Shown in pieces: positions 6,132 through 14,663 of a stretch of 21,158 nucleotides of DNA. The notes under the pieces are model-generated. The model was not told the origin of the DNA and searched no databases. It saw only the letters and a list, made by a program, of their open reading frames with translations. The stretch comes from Bacteroidaceae bacterium (lineage in GTDB: Bacteria; Bacteroidota; Bacteroidia; Bacteroidales; Barnesiellaceae_A). Made by a program: the position numbers and the translations under genes. The DNA lies in the NCBI GenBank assembly GCA_017561285.1, contig JAFZDG010000191.1, positions 1-21,158 on the forward strand, read 5' to 3'. Each line of letters opens with the position of its first letter. The stretch's first letter is position 1.

Positions 6132-7448
6132 ATGAAAATTGCAGTTGCCGGTACAGGCTATGTCGGACTATCTATCGCAACCTTGTTGGCTCAGCACAAC
6201 GAAGTTGTTGCCCTTGACATTCTTCCCGAGAAAGTCAATCTTATCAACCAGCGTCGTTCACCCATTCAAGACGACTATATCGAGCAATATCTGGCCGAGA
6301 AAGAACTCAATCTCCGAGCCACTCTCGATGCGTATGAAGCATATACCAATGCACAATTTGTTGTCATTGCTGCTCCTACAAACTATGACAGCCATCGCAA
6401 CTTTTTCGATACTTCGGCTGTAGAGAGTGTTATAGAGGATGTTATCCGCATCAACCCCGATGCTGTAATGGTTATCAAGAGTACCATACCCGTTGGATAT
6501 TGTCGCTCGTTGTATGTCAAGTATGCTCTTCGTTTTGCCACAGATGAGGCATTGAAAGGCAAGAGTTTCAACCTCATTTTCTCTCCCGAATTTTTGCGCG
6601 AAAGCAAGGCTCTGTACGACAACCTCTATCCAAGTCGCATTATTGTTGGTATTCCTAAGTATATCGAGAGCTACGATGAAGAAAACGGTGCCATTGCACA
6701 AATTGCCAATATCGACTTGCTCACCGACGCGGCTCACACTTTTGCCGGTTTGTTGCAACAAGGTGCCATCAAAGAGAATATCGATACCCTGTATATGGGG
6801 CTTAAAGAGGCCGAGGCCGTAAAACTTTTTGCCAATACATACTTGGCCTTGCGTGTGAGCTACTTCAATGAGCTTGATACATATGCCGAAATGAAGGGAC
6901 TTGACACCCAGGCACTCATTACCGGTATCGGTCTCGATCCTCGCATTGGCACACACTACAACAACCCCTCTTTCGGTTATGGCGGATACTGTCTGCCCAA
7001 AGATACCAAGCAATTGTTGGCCAACTACAACGATGTGCCCCAAAATATGATGTCGGCCATTGTCGAGAGCAACCGTACGCGCAAAGACTTCATTGCCGAT
7101 CAGGTGCTTGCAAAGGCCGGATATTACATTGGCTCAAGCTCGTGGGATGCTGCTCGTGAACAAGACGTTACGATAGGCGTATTTCGTCTTACAATGAAAG
7201 CCAATTCCGACAACTTCCGTCAAAGTGCCATACAAGGTGTGATGAAACGCATCAAGGCCAAAGGTGCAAAGGTCATTATCTATGAGCCTACGCTTGCCGA
7301 TGGAACTCTCTTCTTTGGCAGCGAGGTTGTCAATGACCTTGATAAATTCAAAGAGTTGTCACGTGCCATCATTGCCAATCGTTACGATGCATGCCTCGAT
7401 GATGTAGCACACAAAGTCTATACACGCGATATATTCAAACGCGATTAA
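6132..7448 (+). CDS. ugd: UDP-glucose 6-dehydrogenase
   Basis: The cytoplasmic enzyme oxidises UDP-glucose to UDP-glucuronate with two NAD+. Visible features of the family are the Rossmann motif GTGYVG (residues 7-12), the SPEFLRE stretch, the EAVKLFANTYLALRVSYFNE segment of the active-site helix, and FGYGGYCLPKDTK with the catalytic Cys at residue 287. The variant with PTNYD and NNPSFGYGG fits the Klebsiella/E. coli Ugd type rather than UDP-ManNAc dehydrogenase. At 438 residues it is somewhat longer than the 388-residue enterobacterial form. Its place at the head of the operon implies glucuronate, or a sugar made from it, in the polymer; epimerases acting on UDP-glucuronate are not seen in the window. 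Confidence 0.93.
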   Translation: MKIAVAGTGYVGLSIATLLAQHNEVVALDILPEKVNLINQRRSPIQDDYIEQYLAEKELNLRATLDAYEAYTNAQFVVIAAPTNYDSHRNFFDTSAVESVIEDVIRINPDAVMVIKSTIPVGYCRSLYVKYALRFATDEALKGKSFNLIFSPEFLRESKALYDNLYPSRIIVGIPKYIESYDEENGAIAQIANIDLLTDAAHTFAGLLQQGAIKENIDTLYMGLKEAEAVKLFANTYLALRVSYFNELDTYAEMKGLDTQALITGIGLDPRIGTHYNNPSFGYGGYCLPKDTKQLLANYNDVPQNMMSAIVESNRTRKDFIADQVLAKAGYYIGSSSWDAAREQDVTIGVFRLTMKANSDNFRQSAIQGVMKRIKAKGAKVIIYEPTLADGTLFFGSEVVNDLDKFKELSRAIIANRYDACLDDVAHKVYTRDIFKRD

Positions 7449-7458
7449 AGATACCGTT

Positions 7459-8715
7459 ATGCGCATACTTTGGCTATCCAATTGCACACTCACCGATGCC
7501 CCTACTGCTGCCACCGGATCGTGGTTGCAAGCTATGTCACAAGCCCTTGTGAGGTCGGGAAATATCGAGTTGTACAATATAACATTTGGCAACTCGCGTG
7601 AGTTTGTCCGACACGATAGTGGCAATATACAACAGTGGCTCATACCCAAGGTGCACCTGCGCAATGGAATGCCTCAACAATCGGTTACCGATGACTTATG
7701 CCGACTCATAGACCACATCAACCCCCATATCGTGCACATATGGGGTGTGGAGTCTTTCTGGGGTTTGTTGTCTTCTCGCCAATATATTACTCGTCCGGTA
7801 TTGTTAGAGATACAAGGACTTATGTACACCTGTGCCGATGTATATATGGGGGGCCTTTCTATCGGCGAAACAATAGCCGGTATTGCACCTATCGATTGGA
7901 TAATGCCTCGTCACAACATATTGCGTGCCAAAGCAAAGTTCTACAATTGGGGGAAATACGAAAAAGAGATATTGCGTACGCAACGCTATATATCAACGCA
8001 ATCGCAATGGGTAAAGGCTGCCATTGCACCTTATTGCAACCCCCATGCGCACATCTTCGATACACTTATGGCTGTTCGCACTCCCTTTATGACATCCGAG
8101 CCTTGGTGTAACTCTTTCAGTAATAAACCCATCGAGCTGCTCAGTGTTGCAAGCAGTGCCTTGCCCTATAAAGGCGTACATATTGCCATCAAAGCACTTG
8201 CCATACTCAAGCAGTTCTATCCCAATATTGTGCTGAAAATCGTAGGAGATTACCGACAAAACAAAAAGTCTTTCAAACGAGGAGGTTATGTACGCTTCTT
8301 GGAGCAACTCATTCGCCGTTACCGTCTGACCGATAATGTACGCTTCTTAGGTTCGTTACCTACCGAGCAACTGGTTGCAGCCATGCAGCAATCGCACGTT
8401 ATGTTACATACTTCGCACATAGAAAGTTACTCTCTGGCTCTTGCCGAGGCTATGGCTGTGGGTGTACCAAGTGTTATTGCCTATGCAGGGGCAATGCCCG
8501 AACTGGCGCAAAATGGTGTGTCGGGACTTTTTTATTCGCCTTGCGACTATCGTCAATGTGCGCAACAAGTACGCTGCATCATTGAGAATCCCCATTTGGC
8601 TCAGCGCTTATCTCAAGCGGCCCGAGTTACGGCTCAACAACGTAACAATATCGATGATGTCGTAAAACGACAAATTGATATATACAATACGATCATTGCA
8701 AACAACTATAAGTAA
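7459..8715 (+). CDS. Glycosyltransferase family 4 protein (first)
   Basis: The 418-residue protein is a GT-B-fold retaining glycosyltransferase. The N-terminal half starts MRILWLSNCTLTDAPTAATG, with a Gly-rich acceptor-side loop. The C-terminal half carries LLSVASSALPYKG (about residues 230-242) and the GT4 EX7E motif ESYSLALAE (E322, E330), followed by AMAVGVPSVIAY. It should transfer a sugar from a nucleotide donor to the lipid-linked unit on the inner face of the membrane. Donor and acceptor cannot be named. It starts ten bases after ugd and precedes the flippase by 68 bases in which I see no promoter. Confidence 0.9.
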   Translation: MRILWLSNCTLTDAPTAATGSWLQAMSQALVRSGNIELYNITFGNSREFVRHDSGNIQQWLIPKVHLRNGMPQQSVTDDLCRLIDHINPHIVHIWGVESFWGLLSSRQYITRPVLLEIQGLMYTCADVYMGGLSIGETIAGIAPIDWIMPRHNILRAKAKFYNWGKYEKEILRTQRYISTQSQWVKAAIAPYCNPHAHIFDTLMAVRTPFMTSEPWCNSFSNKPIELLSVASSALPYKGVHIAIKALAILKQFYPNIVLKIVGDYRQNKKSFKRGGYVRFLEQLIRRYRLTDNVRFLGSLPTEQLVAAMQQSHVMLHTSHIESYSLALAEAMAVGVPSVIAYAGAMPELAQNGVSGLFYSPCDYRQCAQQVRCIIENPHLAQRLSQAARVTAQQRNNIDDVVKRQIDIYNTIIANNYK

Positions 8716-8783
8716 GCACATAGCATCCAATGCATCTATGCCAATGAGTTGTTGTATATTCTGATATAGCATCAAAAAATATA

Positions 8784-10067
8784 ATGGAGCGACTACAAAA
8801 CATCCTTGCAAGAGTAGAGCAGAGCCGACTTTTTGCCGACTCCTTTTGGGCACTCTGTGGCAGTGTCTTGGGAAAAGGTATGTCGTTGCTTGCCGGTATT
8901 GTGGTGGCTCGCTTTTTGGGTAGCGAGTTGTATGGAGAGTATGGAACCATCAAGAATACCCTGCTTATGATAGCCATTTTCTCTTCGTTGGGACTGGGAT
9001 ACTCGGCTACCAAATTCATTGCCGAGAGTGTTGCTGCAGAAAATGCCAAACGCATACTCGATACCCATCGTATCGCATTGGTTGCAACATTTACTATGAG
9101 CTTTGTTATAGCAATGTTGCTGGTATTAGGTGCCGGTCACGTTGCCTCTTGGTTAGATGCCCCACATCTTGCCACCACACTGCGCTTGTCGGCTATAGCA
9201 GTCATATTGAATGCTGTCAATACAACGCAAACCGGCGAGTTGGCCGGTTTTGGTGCATATAAAGCATTGGCCAAAAACAATACCTATACCGGTATTTTTA
9301 CACTCCTTGCGAGCATTGTTTTGGCCTATTTCTTTGGGTTCAATGGTGCTGTGATTGCATTGATATTGTCGTTGCTTTTCAATGCCATACTCAATCAAGT
9401 ATCATTGCGCACACATATCAAGTCGTACAACATCAGCACAGCTATGTCGGTAGAGCCGGCCTATGTGCGTGAAGTCATAAGCTATTCGTTACCCATTGCT
9501 CTACAAGAGAGTCTATACTCGGTTACTCATTGGGTAAATCTCTTTATTATCATCAAGCTGGCAGGTTATACCGAGTTGGGTATCTCTTCGGCTGCCAGTC
9601 AGTGGATGGCTGTCGTATTGTTTGTGCCCGGAGCCTTGCGCAACGTGGCCTTATCGCACCTGTCGGCTACCAATAACAATAGAGAAGGCAACCGCACTAT
9701 TCTTCGCCGTCTTGTAGGTGTCAATTTTCTGGCTACGTTTATTCCATTCATACTCATACTCATCTGTTCGCATTTCATTGAGTCGTTGTATGGTAGCACT
9801 TTCAACGGATTGCAACGCGTTCTCAACGTATGTGTATTCACAGCCGTTGTCAATAGCGTAACCAATGTACTCACACAAGAGTTTATGGCGCATAGTCGCA
9901 ATTGGTTCCTGTTTTTCAGCCGTCTGTTGCGCGATGTGGGTATTCTTGTTACAATGTATTGGGCCATCTCTTATTGGGGAAATGGTGCTTTGACGGCTGC
10001 TGTCGTTGCATTACTCTTCCATATAATATATTTGATTTTACTTTACATCAAGTACCGAAGGTTATGA
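8784..10067 (+). CDS. wzx: Polysaccharide flippase, Wzx type (MOP superfamily)
   Basis: This 427-residue integral membrane protein has about a dozen hydrophobic segments, with the N-terminal pattern FWALCGSVLGKGMSLLAGIV then VARFLGSELYGEYG, characteristic of oligosaccharide flippases. Wzx proteins move undecaprenyl-diphosphate-linked repeat units from the cytoplasmic to the periplasmic face of the inner membrane. The start at 8784 follows an A-rich stretch, and the hydrophobic core begins about 20 residues in. The stop overlaps the next start by four bases (ATGA), suggesting translational coupling. Substrate specificity cannot be read from sequence. Confidence 0.92.
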   Translation: MERLQNILARVEQSRLFADSFWALCGSVLGKGMSLLAGIVVARFLGSELYGEYGTIKNTLLMIAIFSSLGLGYSATKFIAESVAAENAKRILDTHRIALVATFTMSFVIAMLLVLGAGHVASWLDAPHLATTLRLSAIAVILNAVNTTQTGELAGFGAYKALAKNNTYTGIFTLLASIVLAYFFGFNGAVIALILSLLFNAILNQVSLRTHIKSYNISTAMSVEPAYVREVISYSLPIALQESLYSVTHWVNLFIIIKLAGYTELGISSAASQWMAVVLFVPGALRNVALSHLSATNNNREGNRTILRRLVGVNFLATFIPFILILICSHFIESLYGSTFNGLQRVLNVCVFTAVVNSVTNVLTQEFMAHSRNWFLFFSRLLRDVGILVTMYWAISYWGNGALTAAVVALLFHIIYLILLYIKYRRL

Positions 10068-11188
10068 TTAGAAATGTGATATTTTGGCTCGACAAATACC
10101 CTCGTTCCATTGCCGGAACGATTAAAGCTCTATCGAGTAGATTCAACGTTATTTGTGTATGTCTTCGTCGTGAAATCGATGAGGAGCGAGCTAAAATGGG
10201 GTGGGGGTATGACGAAATTGTTCATTGCAAGTTTCACTTCCTCTCTGAAGAGGCACATCCCATCGATGTTGTCACCGATATAGCCAATATGAATGCCGAT
10301 GAATCTTTTCACTTTATGTTGGGCTTGAGAAATGGTGGTATAAACAAATATGTTTACAAATATATAATGCCCAAGCATTGCAACATCGCGGTCATAGCCG
10401 AGCGGCCTACTGCCTATCAGTTGAGTTTCGCAAAGAGACTGTTATCTCAACTCTATTACCGTTTTATGGCTCTTATTTTACGCAATCGCATCAAGTGTAT
10501 CTTGGCGATGGGTATGTTGGGCGTAAAGGCTTATAGAGCTGTTGGCTGGCCTCAAAAAATGGTTTTACCCTATCTCTACCACAAGATTACTAAACCGGTT
10601 GTCAATGAGCAACAAATAGATTGTAAGAATATCAAGTTTGTATATGTAGGACAATTCTCCAAAAGAAAAGGGGTGGACCTGATTATGGAAGTATTCGATA
10701 GTCTTAACTGTGATAATTGGACACTCGATGTGGTGGGTGCCAATGGCGATATGGAAAAAGAGGTTATCGAATGGTGCAACGAAAACCCCCAAGTCAACTA
10801 TCTTGGCGTGTGGAACTCTATGGATGTCTCACAAAACATTGGCCGGTACGATTTGTGTTTAGTGCCCAGCCGATACGACGGATGGGGTATGGTTGTAATG
10901 GAAGCCGTTGAAGCCGGTGTGGGTTGCATCACGACAACGGATACCGGTAGCAGAGACTTGATTGATGCAAGTGGTGCCGGCGTGGTTATTCCTTCCAACT
11001 CAATCGAAGAACTTGTTAAGTATATCAGAGTTTTGTTGAAATACCCTCAACTACTCGATGAATGGAAATCACAGGCTAGCAAATATAAAAACAATATAAC
11101 TGACGAAAGAATTGCAGAGTACGTAACCGAGTGCATACTCTACTTCTCTTCCAATTCCGACAAATATCCTCATTGTCCTTGGTTGTAA
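10064..11188 (+). CDS. Glycosyltransferase family 4 protein (second)
   Basis: The 374-residue protein has a recognisable GT-B C-terminal domain: IKFVYVGQFSKRKGVDLI (about residues 195-212) and a late donor-binding motif SRYDGWGMVVMEAVEAG. The first Glu of the usual EX7E pair is Asp here (D272, with E280), a D-G-W-G variant found in part of the family. The N-terminal half is divergent and I do not recognise a closer subgroup. An in-frame ATG at 9902 exists, but it would overlap wzx by more than 160 bases; the start at 10064, in an ATGA overlap with the wzx stop, is far more likely. It is followed by wzy after three bases. The linkage made is unknown. Confidence 0.86.
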   Translation: MIRNVIFWLDKYPRSIAGTIKALSSRFNVICVCLRREIDEERAKMGWGYDEIVHCKFHFLSEEAHPIDVVTDIANMNADESFHFMLGLRNGGINKYVYKYIMPKHCNIAVIAERPTAYQLSFAKRLLSQLYYRFMALILRNRIKCILAMGMLGVKAYRAVGWPQKMVLPYLYHKITKPVVNEQQIDCKNIKFVYVGQFSKRKGVDLIMEVFDSLNCDNWTLDVVGANGDMEKEVIEWCNENPQVNYLGVWNSMDVSQNIGRYDLCLVPSRYDGWGMVVMEAVEAGVGCITTTDTGSRDLIDASGAGVVIPSNSIEELVKYIRVLLKYPQLLDEWKSQASKYKNNITDERIAEYVTECILYFSSNSDKYPHCPWL

Positions 11189-11191
11189 CGT

Positions 11192-12382
11192 ATGAAAAAA
11201 TTTATCAATAAGTCGGTAAGCTACATATTGGGCCTTTTGCTCATTCTGCTATCGGTATATAATTATAGATCGTCTGAGTTCGTTTTTGGTGACGAAGCTC
11301 TCCGCTCTCAATTCTATTTTGTGTTTTTTGCATTGGTAGCATTTGTTCTGTGTTATATGCTATTTGTTGCACGCAAGCGGAGAATGTCATCGACCGTACT
11401 CATATCTCTGCTCATTACTATATATTTAGGTGTCAAGTGCTATTTATATCCCGAACCGGCTCAGTATGATGTCTTGTCGGTTGCATACTCCTTTTTCTGG
11501 TTTTTGTTGATGTTCTTTGCCAACAACTATTTCTTGGCATCGAACGATCGACAGCAAGATTCCCGATTCATCAACATCTGCTTCTATGTATATATTGTTG
11601 TGAGTCTTCTCAATATCGAGTCTTTTATAAAGTATAGTGAGTATGGTATTCCTATGATGCCATTGGTGTACAATAGTCTCTATTTCTTACCATGGATACT
11701 TATGATGGGTAAGGTCAAACGTACCTTCTCACTGTTGCTGTTGTTCTTGATGGTTGCCATATCGGCCAAGCGGGGTGCTGTGGTGGTGATGGCGTGTGAG
11801 ATACTTGTTTTGAGTTTCATTTATCTCAATTTGCGTTCATCACGCAAGATATATTATGTCCTGACTTTGTTTGCTGTTGCTCTCATAGCCGGATATAGTA
11901 TTGAGTATGCCAACACCATCAACGACAATTACATCCTCTCTCGATTTGATGTCGATGCTTTGCAAGATGGTAGTGGTCGTAGCGATATTTATAAGTATGG
12001 TTTCGAGGCTATCAACGATATGTCCTCTATCAAACAGCTCCTTTTGGGCTATGATTTAGGTAGCAAAATTCTGATCGATTTTGGCGGTCACAACGATTGG
12101 ATTACCTATATGTTGTATCATGGCATTATAGGTCTTGGACTATATGTGGCCTTGTATATTTCTATGTTTAAGAATATACTCAAACTTCGAGCTGCAAACA
12201 ACAAACTCTATATCCCATACATCAGTTTGTTCATCATTATGTTTGTGCTATCTTGTGTTAGTTCGGCATACAATCCGGTTCTTCATCCTATTATGGGTAT
12301 GTTGTTTATTGGTTTTGTTGAATCTAAAACGATAAAAATTGACCATGAAAAGAGTTGCAATACTCACATTTATAAATACTGA
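11192..12382 (+). CDS. wzy: Putative O-antigen/capsule polymerase, Wzy type
   Basis: The 396-residue protein is highly hydrophobic, with about ten membrane segments and a larger polar loop around residues 240-300. That loop holds the pattern GSGRSDIYKYGFEAI, followed by GHNDWITYMLYHGIIGLGLY, which resembles the end of the periplasmic loop in Wzy/O-antigen ligase-like proteins. Wzy joins flipped repeat units in the periplasm. These proteins are poorly conserved, so the call rests on topology, this motif and position between glycosyltransferase genes in a locus that also has Wzx. Its 3' end overlaps the next gene by 38 bases in another frame. Confidence 0.82.
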   Translation: MKKFINKSVSYILGLLLILLSVYNYRSSEFVFGDEALRSQFYFVFFALVAFVLCYMLFVARKRRMSSTVLISLLITIYLGVKCYLYPEPAQYDVLSVAYSFFWFLLMFFANNYFLASNDRQQDSRFINICFYVYIVVSLLNIESFIKYSEYGIPMMPLVYNSLYFLPWILMMGKVKRTFSLLLLFLMVAISAKRGAVVVMACEILVLSFIYLNLRSSRKIYYVLTLFAVALIAGYSIEYANTINDNYILSRFDVDALQDGSGRSDIYKYGFEAINDMSSIKQLLLGYDLGSKILIDFGGHNDWITYMLYHGIIGLGLYVALYISMFKNILKLRAANNKLYIPYISLFIIMFVLSCVSSAYNPVLHPIMGMLFIGFVESKTIKIDHEKSCNTHIYKY

Positions 12383-13460
12383 AAATTACGGTGCGCTATT
12401 GCAGGCATATGCGCTGTCGTATATTTGTCGCCATATGGGGTGTACCACGCATTTCTTGAGGGAGCAAATAGCCCCCTTGAGAGGCTTGCCATTGGTTAAA
12501 AATATCGTTTGGACTTGGGTGCGCTCGCTCTTGGGATATAGCAAGCGCCGCGCCAAAACCAAAGCCTTCGCCCGCAAATTTCTGTCGGTCGATGAGTGTC
12601 GTGATTGGAACACGCTCAATAGGCGATATGATAAGTTTATTGTCGGATCGGATCAGGTATGGAATCCGTTTATTATCCGTAATAATATGGACTTCTTGTT
12701 GAAAAACGTGACCGACAACAACAAGAAAATAGCCTATGCGGCAAGCTTTGCACTGCGTGATTTGCCTCTCGAATATAAAGAGGTTTTCTCGCGTTACATT
12801 GGCGACTTTGCCCATATCGGTGTAAGAGAAGATGCCGGTCTCAAGATTTTGAGCAACTTGGGCATAGAGAGAGGCGTACACAATATCGATCCCACATTGC
12901 TGCTCACAGCGCACGATTGGTCGCAACTGTGTCAAGATGTCACTCCAAGTACCCCCGAAAATTATCTGTTGTGCTATCTGATGCCCGGTAACAAATCCAA
13001 TCATTTGATTATCGATTATGCCAAGAGATTGGCTCATAAGCACAACCTGCAACTCGTCATCATAGGTGAGAGAGAGTACAAGGCTCTTTTTTCAAACGAT
13101 TATGTAGTGACGGCAGGGCCTGTTGAGTTTGTACATTATTTTGCTCATGCATCTATGGTGCTTACCAACTCTTTTCATGGCACCTGTTTTGCCATCAACT
13201 ACCAGAAGCCTTTCTGGTCTTTTGTGTGGAGTAACCGTACGGCCGATAATCGCAATTCACGCATAGAGTCCTTGCTGGCAATGTTGGGCGTTGCATCGCG
13301 TCTCATCAGTGTTGATGCCTCTATGCAGCACATTGTCAACGAAAAAGAGAATGAGGCGATAGATTTTGCCAACGTACAGATGTTACTTGATACCAAGCGA
13401 AACGAGTCGCTTACATACCTTACAACAGCCATAAACTATGCCAACTCTGTTGCAAATTAA
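12345..13460 (+). CDS. Polysaccharide pyruvyl transferase family protein
   Basis: The 371-residue protein belongs to the PF04230 family, which adds pyruvate from phosphoenolpyruvate as a ketal on sugars of surface polymers; some relatives in polysaccharide loci act instead as sugar transferases. Visible features are the start VAILTFINTENYGALLQAYA, the loop GSDQVWNP (residues 101-108), VREDAG in the middle, and NSFHGTCFAINYQKPF from residue 275. A TTG at 12339 would add two residues, but the ATG at 12345 begins the conserved strand directly. It overlaps the wzy end by 38 bases and the next gene by 23 bases, which suggests coupled translation. If it is a true ketalase it would add a negative charge to the polymer. 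Confidence 0.88.
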   Translation: MKRVAILTFINTENYGALLQAYALSYICRHMGCTTHFLREQIAPLRGLPLVKNIVWTWVRSLLGYSKRRAKTKAFARKFLSVDECRDWNTLNRRYDKFIVGSDQVWNPFIIRNNMDFLLKNVTDNNKKIAYAASFALRDLPLEYKEVFSRYIGDFAHIGVREDAGLKILSNLGIERGVHNIDPTLLLTAHDWSQLCQDVTPSTPENYLLCYLMPGNKSNHLIIDYAKRLAHKHNLQLVIIGEREYKALFSNDYVVTAGPVEFVHYFAHASMVLTNSFHGTCFAINYQKPFWSFVWSNRTADNRNSRIESLLAMLGVASRLISVDASMQHIVNEKENEAIDFANVQMLLDTKRNESLTYLTTAINYANSVAN

Positions 13461-14658
13461 TTCCACAGCCAATTGGGGCTCTACCGGGCGTATTGCCGAG
13501 CAAATAGGTGCTGTCGCTATGTCGCATGGTTGGGACAGCTACATTGCCTATGGACGATACGTTGCGCCAAGTAAGTCGAAACTAATCAAGATTGGTTCGC
13601 TATTCGATTCGTTTCTGCACCTTCTGTTTTCGCGACTTTCGGGGCATCATGGATGGTACTCACGTAGGGCTACTAAGGCACTGATAAAGAAGATTGAACA
13701 GATCAATCCCGATGTGATTCATCTGCACAACATACATGGCTATTACATCAACTATCCGTTGTTATTCGATTACCTGGCTTCTCGCCGGAAAGCGGTCGTG
13801 TGGACAATGCACGACTGTTGGCCCTTTACCGGTCACTGTGCGCACTACCATATGCACAATTGTTACAAATGGCAAAGCGATGGTTGCAGGCATTGTAAGT
13901 ATATACACGACTATCCGAAAGCTTGTTACGACCATACACATCGCAATTACCAAAGTAAGAAACAGCACTTCTTGTCGTTGGGCAACCATCTCACCATTGT
14001 GCCTGTTTCGCAATGGTTGGCAGGCCAATTCAAGCAATCGTTTTTTGCCTCATTGCGCATACAACCCATATACAACGGGGTAGATACGGCTATATTTGCA
14101 CCCACATCAAATTCTAACATCAAGCTGCGATATGGTATAGCCGATAAAATACTATTGGTAGGTGCTGCTACGGTTTGGAACGCTGCAAAAGGATATGACG
14201 ACTTCTTACGATTGCGCACGAAATTGTCTTCGCGATTTATGATTATGCTTGTCGGACTCTCCCAAAACCAAATAAAACGTCTGCCACAGGGCATCATAGG
14301 CATAGAGCGCACACAGTCGCAACAAGAACTGGCCGAGATTTATGCTGCTGCCGATATTGTTTTGAGCCTTTCACAACAAGAGACCTTTGGCCTCACTATT
14401 GCCGAGGCAATGGCGTGTGGTACACCGGTCATTGCCTACAATACAACAGCACTGCCCGAACTTATTACCGAACGCACCGGACGTGTTGTTTCGCAGGTGG
14501 GCGATGTGGATGGCGTAGCCGATGCAATAGATGCTATAGTTACATCCACCAAAGAGGCTTTCTCGGCCCAATGCCGTAGGAGAGCTACAACTTATTTCGA
14601 CAAAAATAGCTGTTCCGAAAAATATATAACACTCTATAATGAATTAATAAACAACTAA
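13438..14658 (+). CDS. Glycosyltransferase family 4 protein with Cys/His cluster (third)
   Basis: The 406-residue GT-B enzyme opens MPTLLQINSTANWGSTGRIA, with the Gly-rich loop near the N-terminus. The C-terminal domain has YAAADIVLSLSQQETFGLTI with EX7E residues E315 and E323, then AMACGTPVIAY. Between the domains lies a segment, residues 124-163, with six Cys (127, 134, 142, 150, 153, 163) and seven His. A related MHDCWPFTGHC pattern occurs in colanic-acid and Bacteroides GT4 proteins, so this is a subfamily trait rather than a local oddity. The start lies inside the previous gene (23-base overlap). It should add one sugar of the repeat unit; the donor is unknown. Confidence 0.9.
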   Translation: MPTLLQINSTANWGSTGRIAEQIGAVAMSHGWDSYIAYGRYVAPSKSKLIKIGSLFDSFLHLLFSRLSGHHGWYSRRATKALIKKIEQINPDVIHLHNIHGYYINYPLLFDYLASRRKAVVWTMHDCWPFTGHCAHYHMHNCYKWQSDGCRHCKYIHDYPKACYDHTHRNYQSKKQHFLSLGNHLTIVPVSQWLAGQFKQSFFASLRIQPIYNGVDTAIFAPTSNSNIKLRYGIADKILLVGAATVWNAAKGYDDFLRLRTKLSSRFMIMLVGLSQNQIKRLPQGIIGIERTQSQQELAEIYAAADIVLSLSQQETFGLTIAEAMACGTPVIAYNTTALPELITERTGRVVSQVGDVDGVADAIDAIVTSTKEAFSAQCRRRATTYFDKNSCSEKYITLYNELINN

Positions 14659-14663
14659 ATAAT

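Noticed and set aside
6258..7043. 261-codon minus-strand frame opposite ugd, and a similar one at 18400-19032
   Set aside because: Both lie wholly inside strongly supported plus-strand enzymes with clear catalytic motifs and show no protein-like domain pattern.
9902..10063. Upstream in-frame start (9902) for the second GT4 gene
   Set aside because: It would overlap wzx by more than 160 bases and add 54 residues unlike a glycosyltransferase N-terminus; the ATGA overlap start at 10064 begins a normal first strand.
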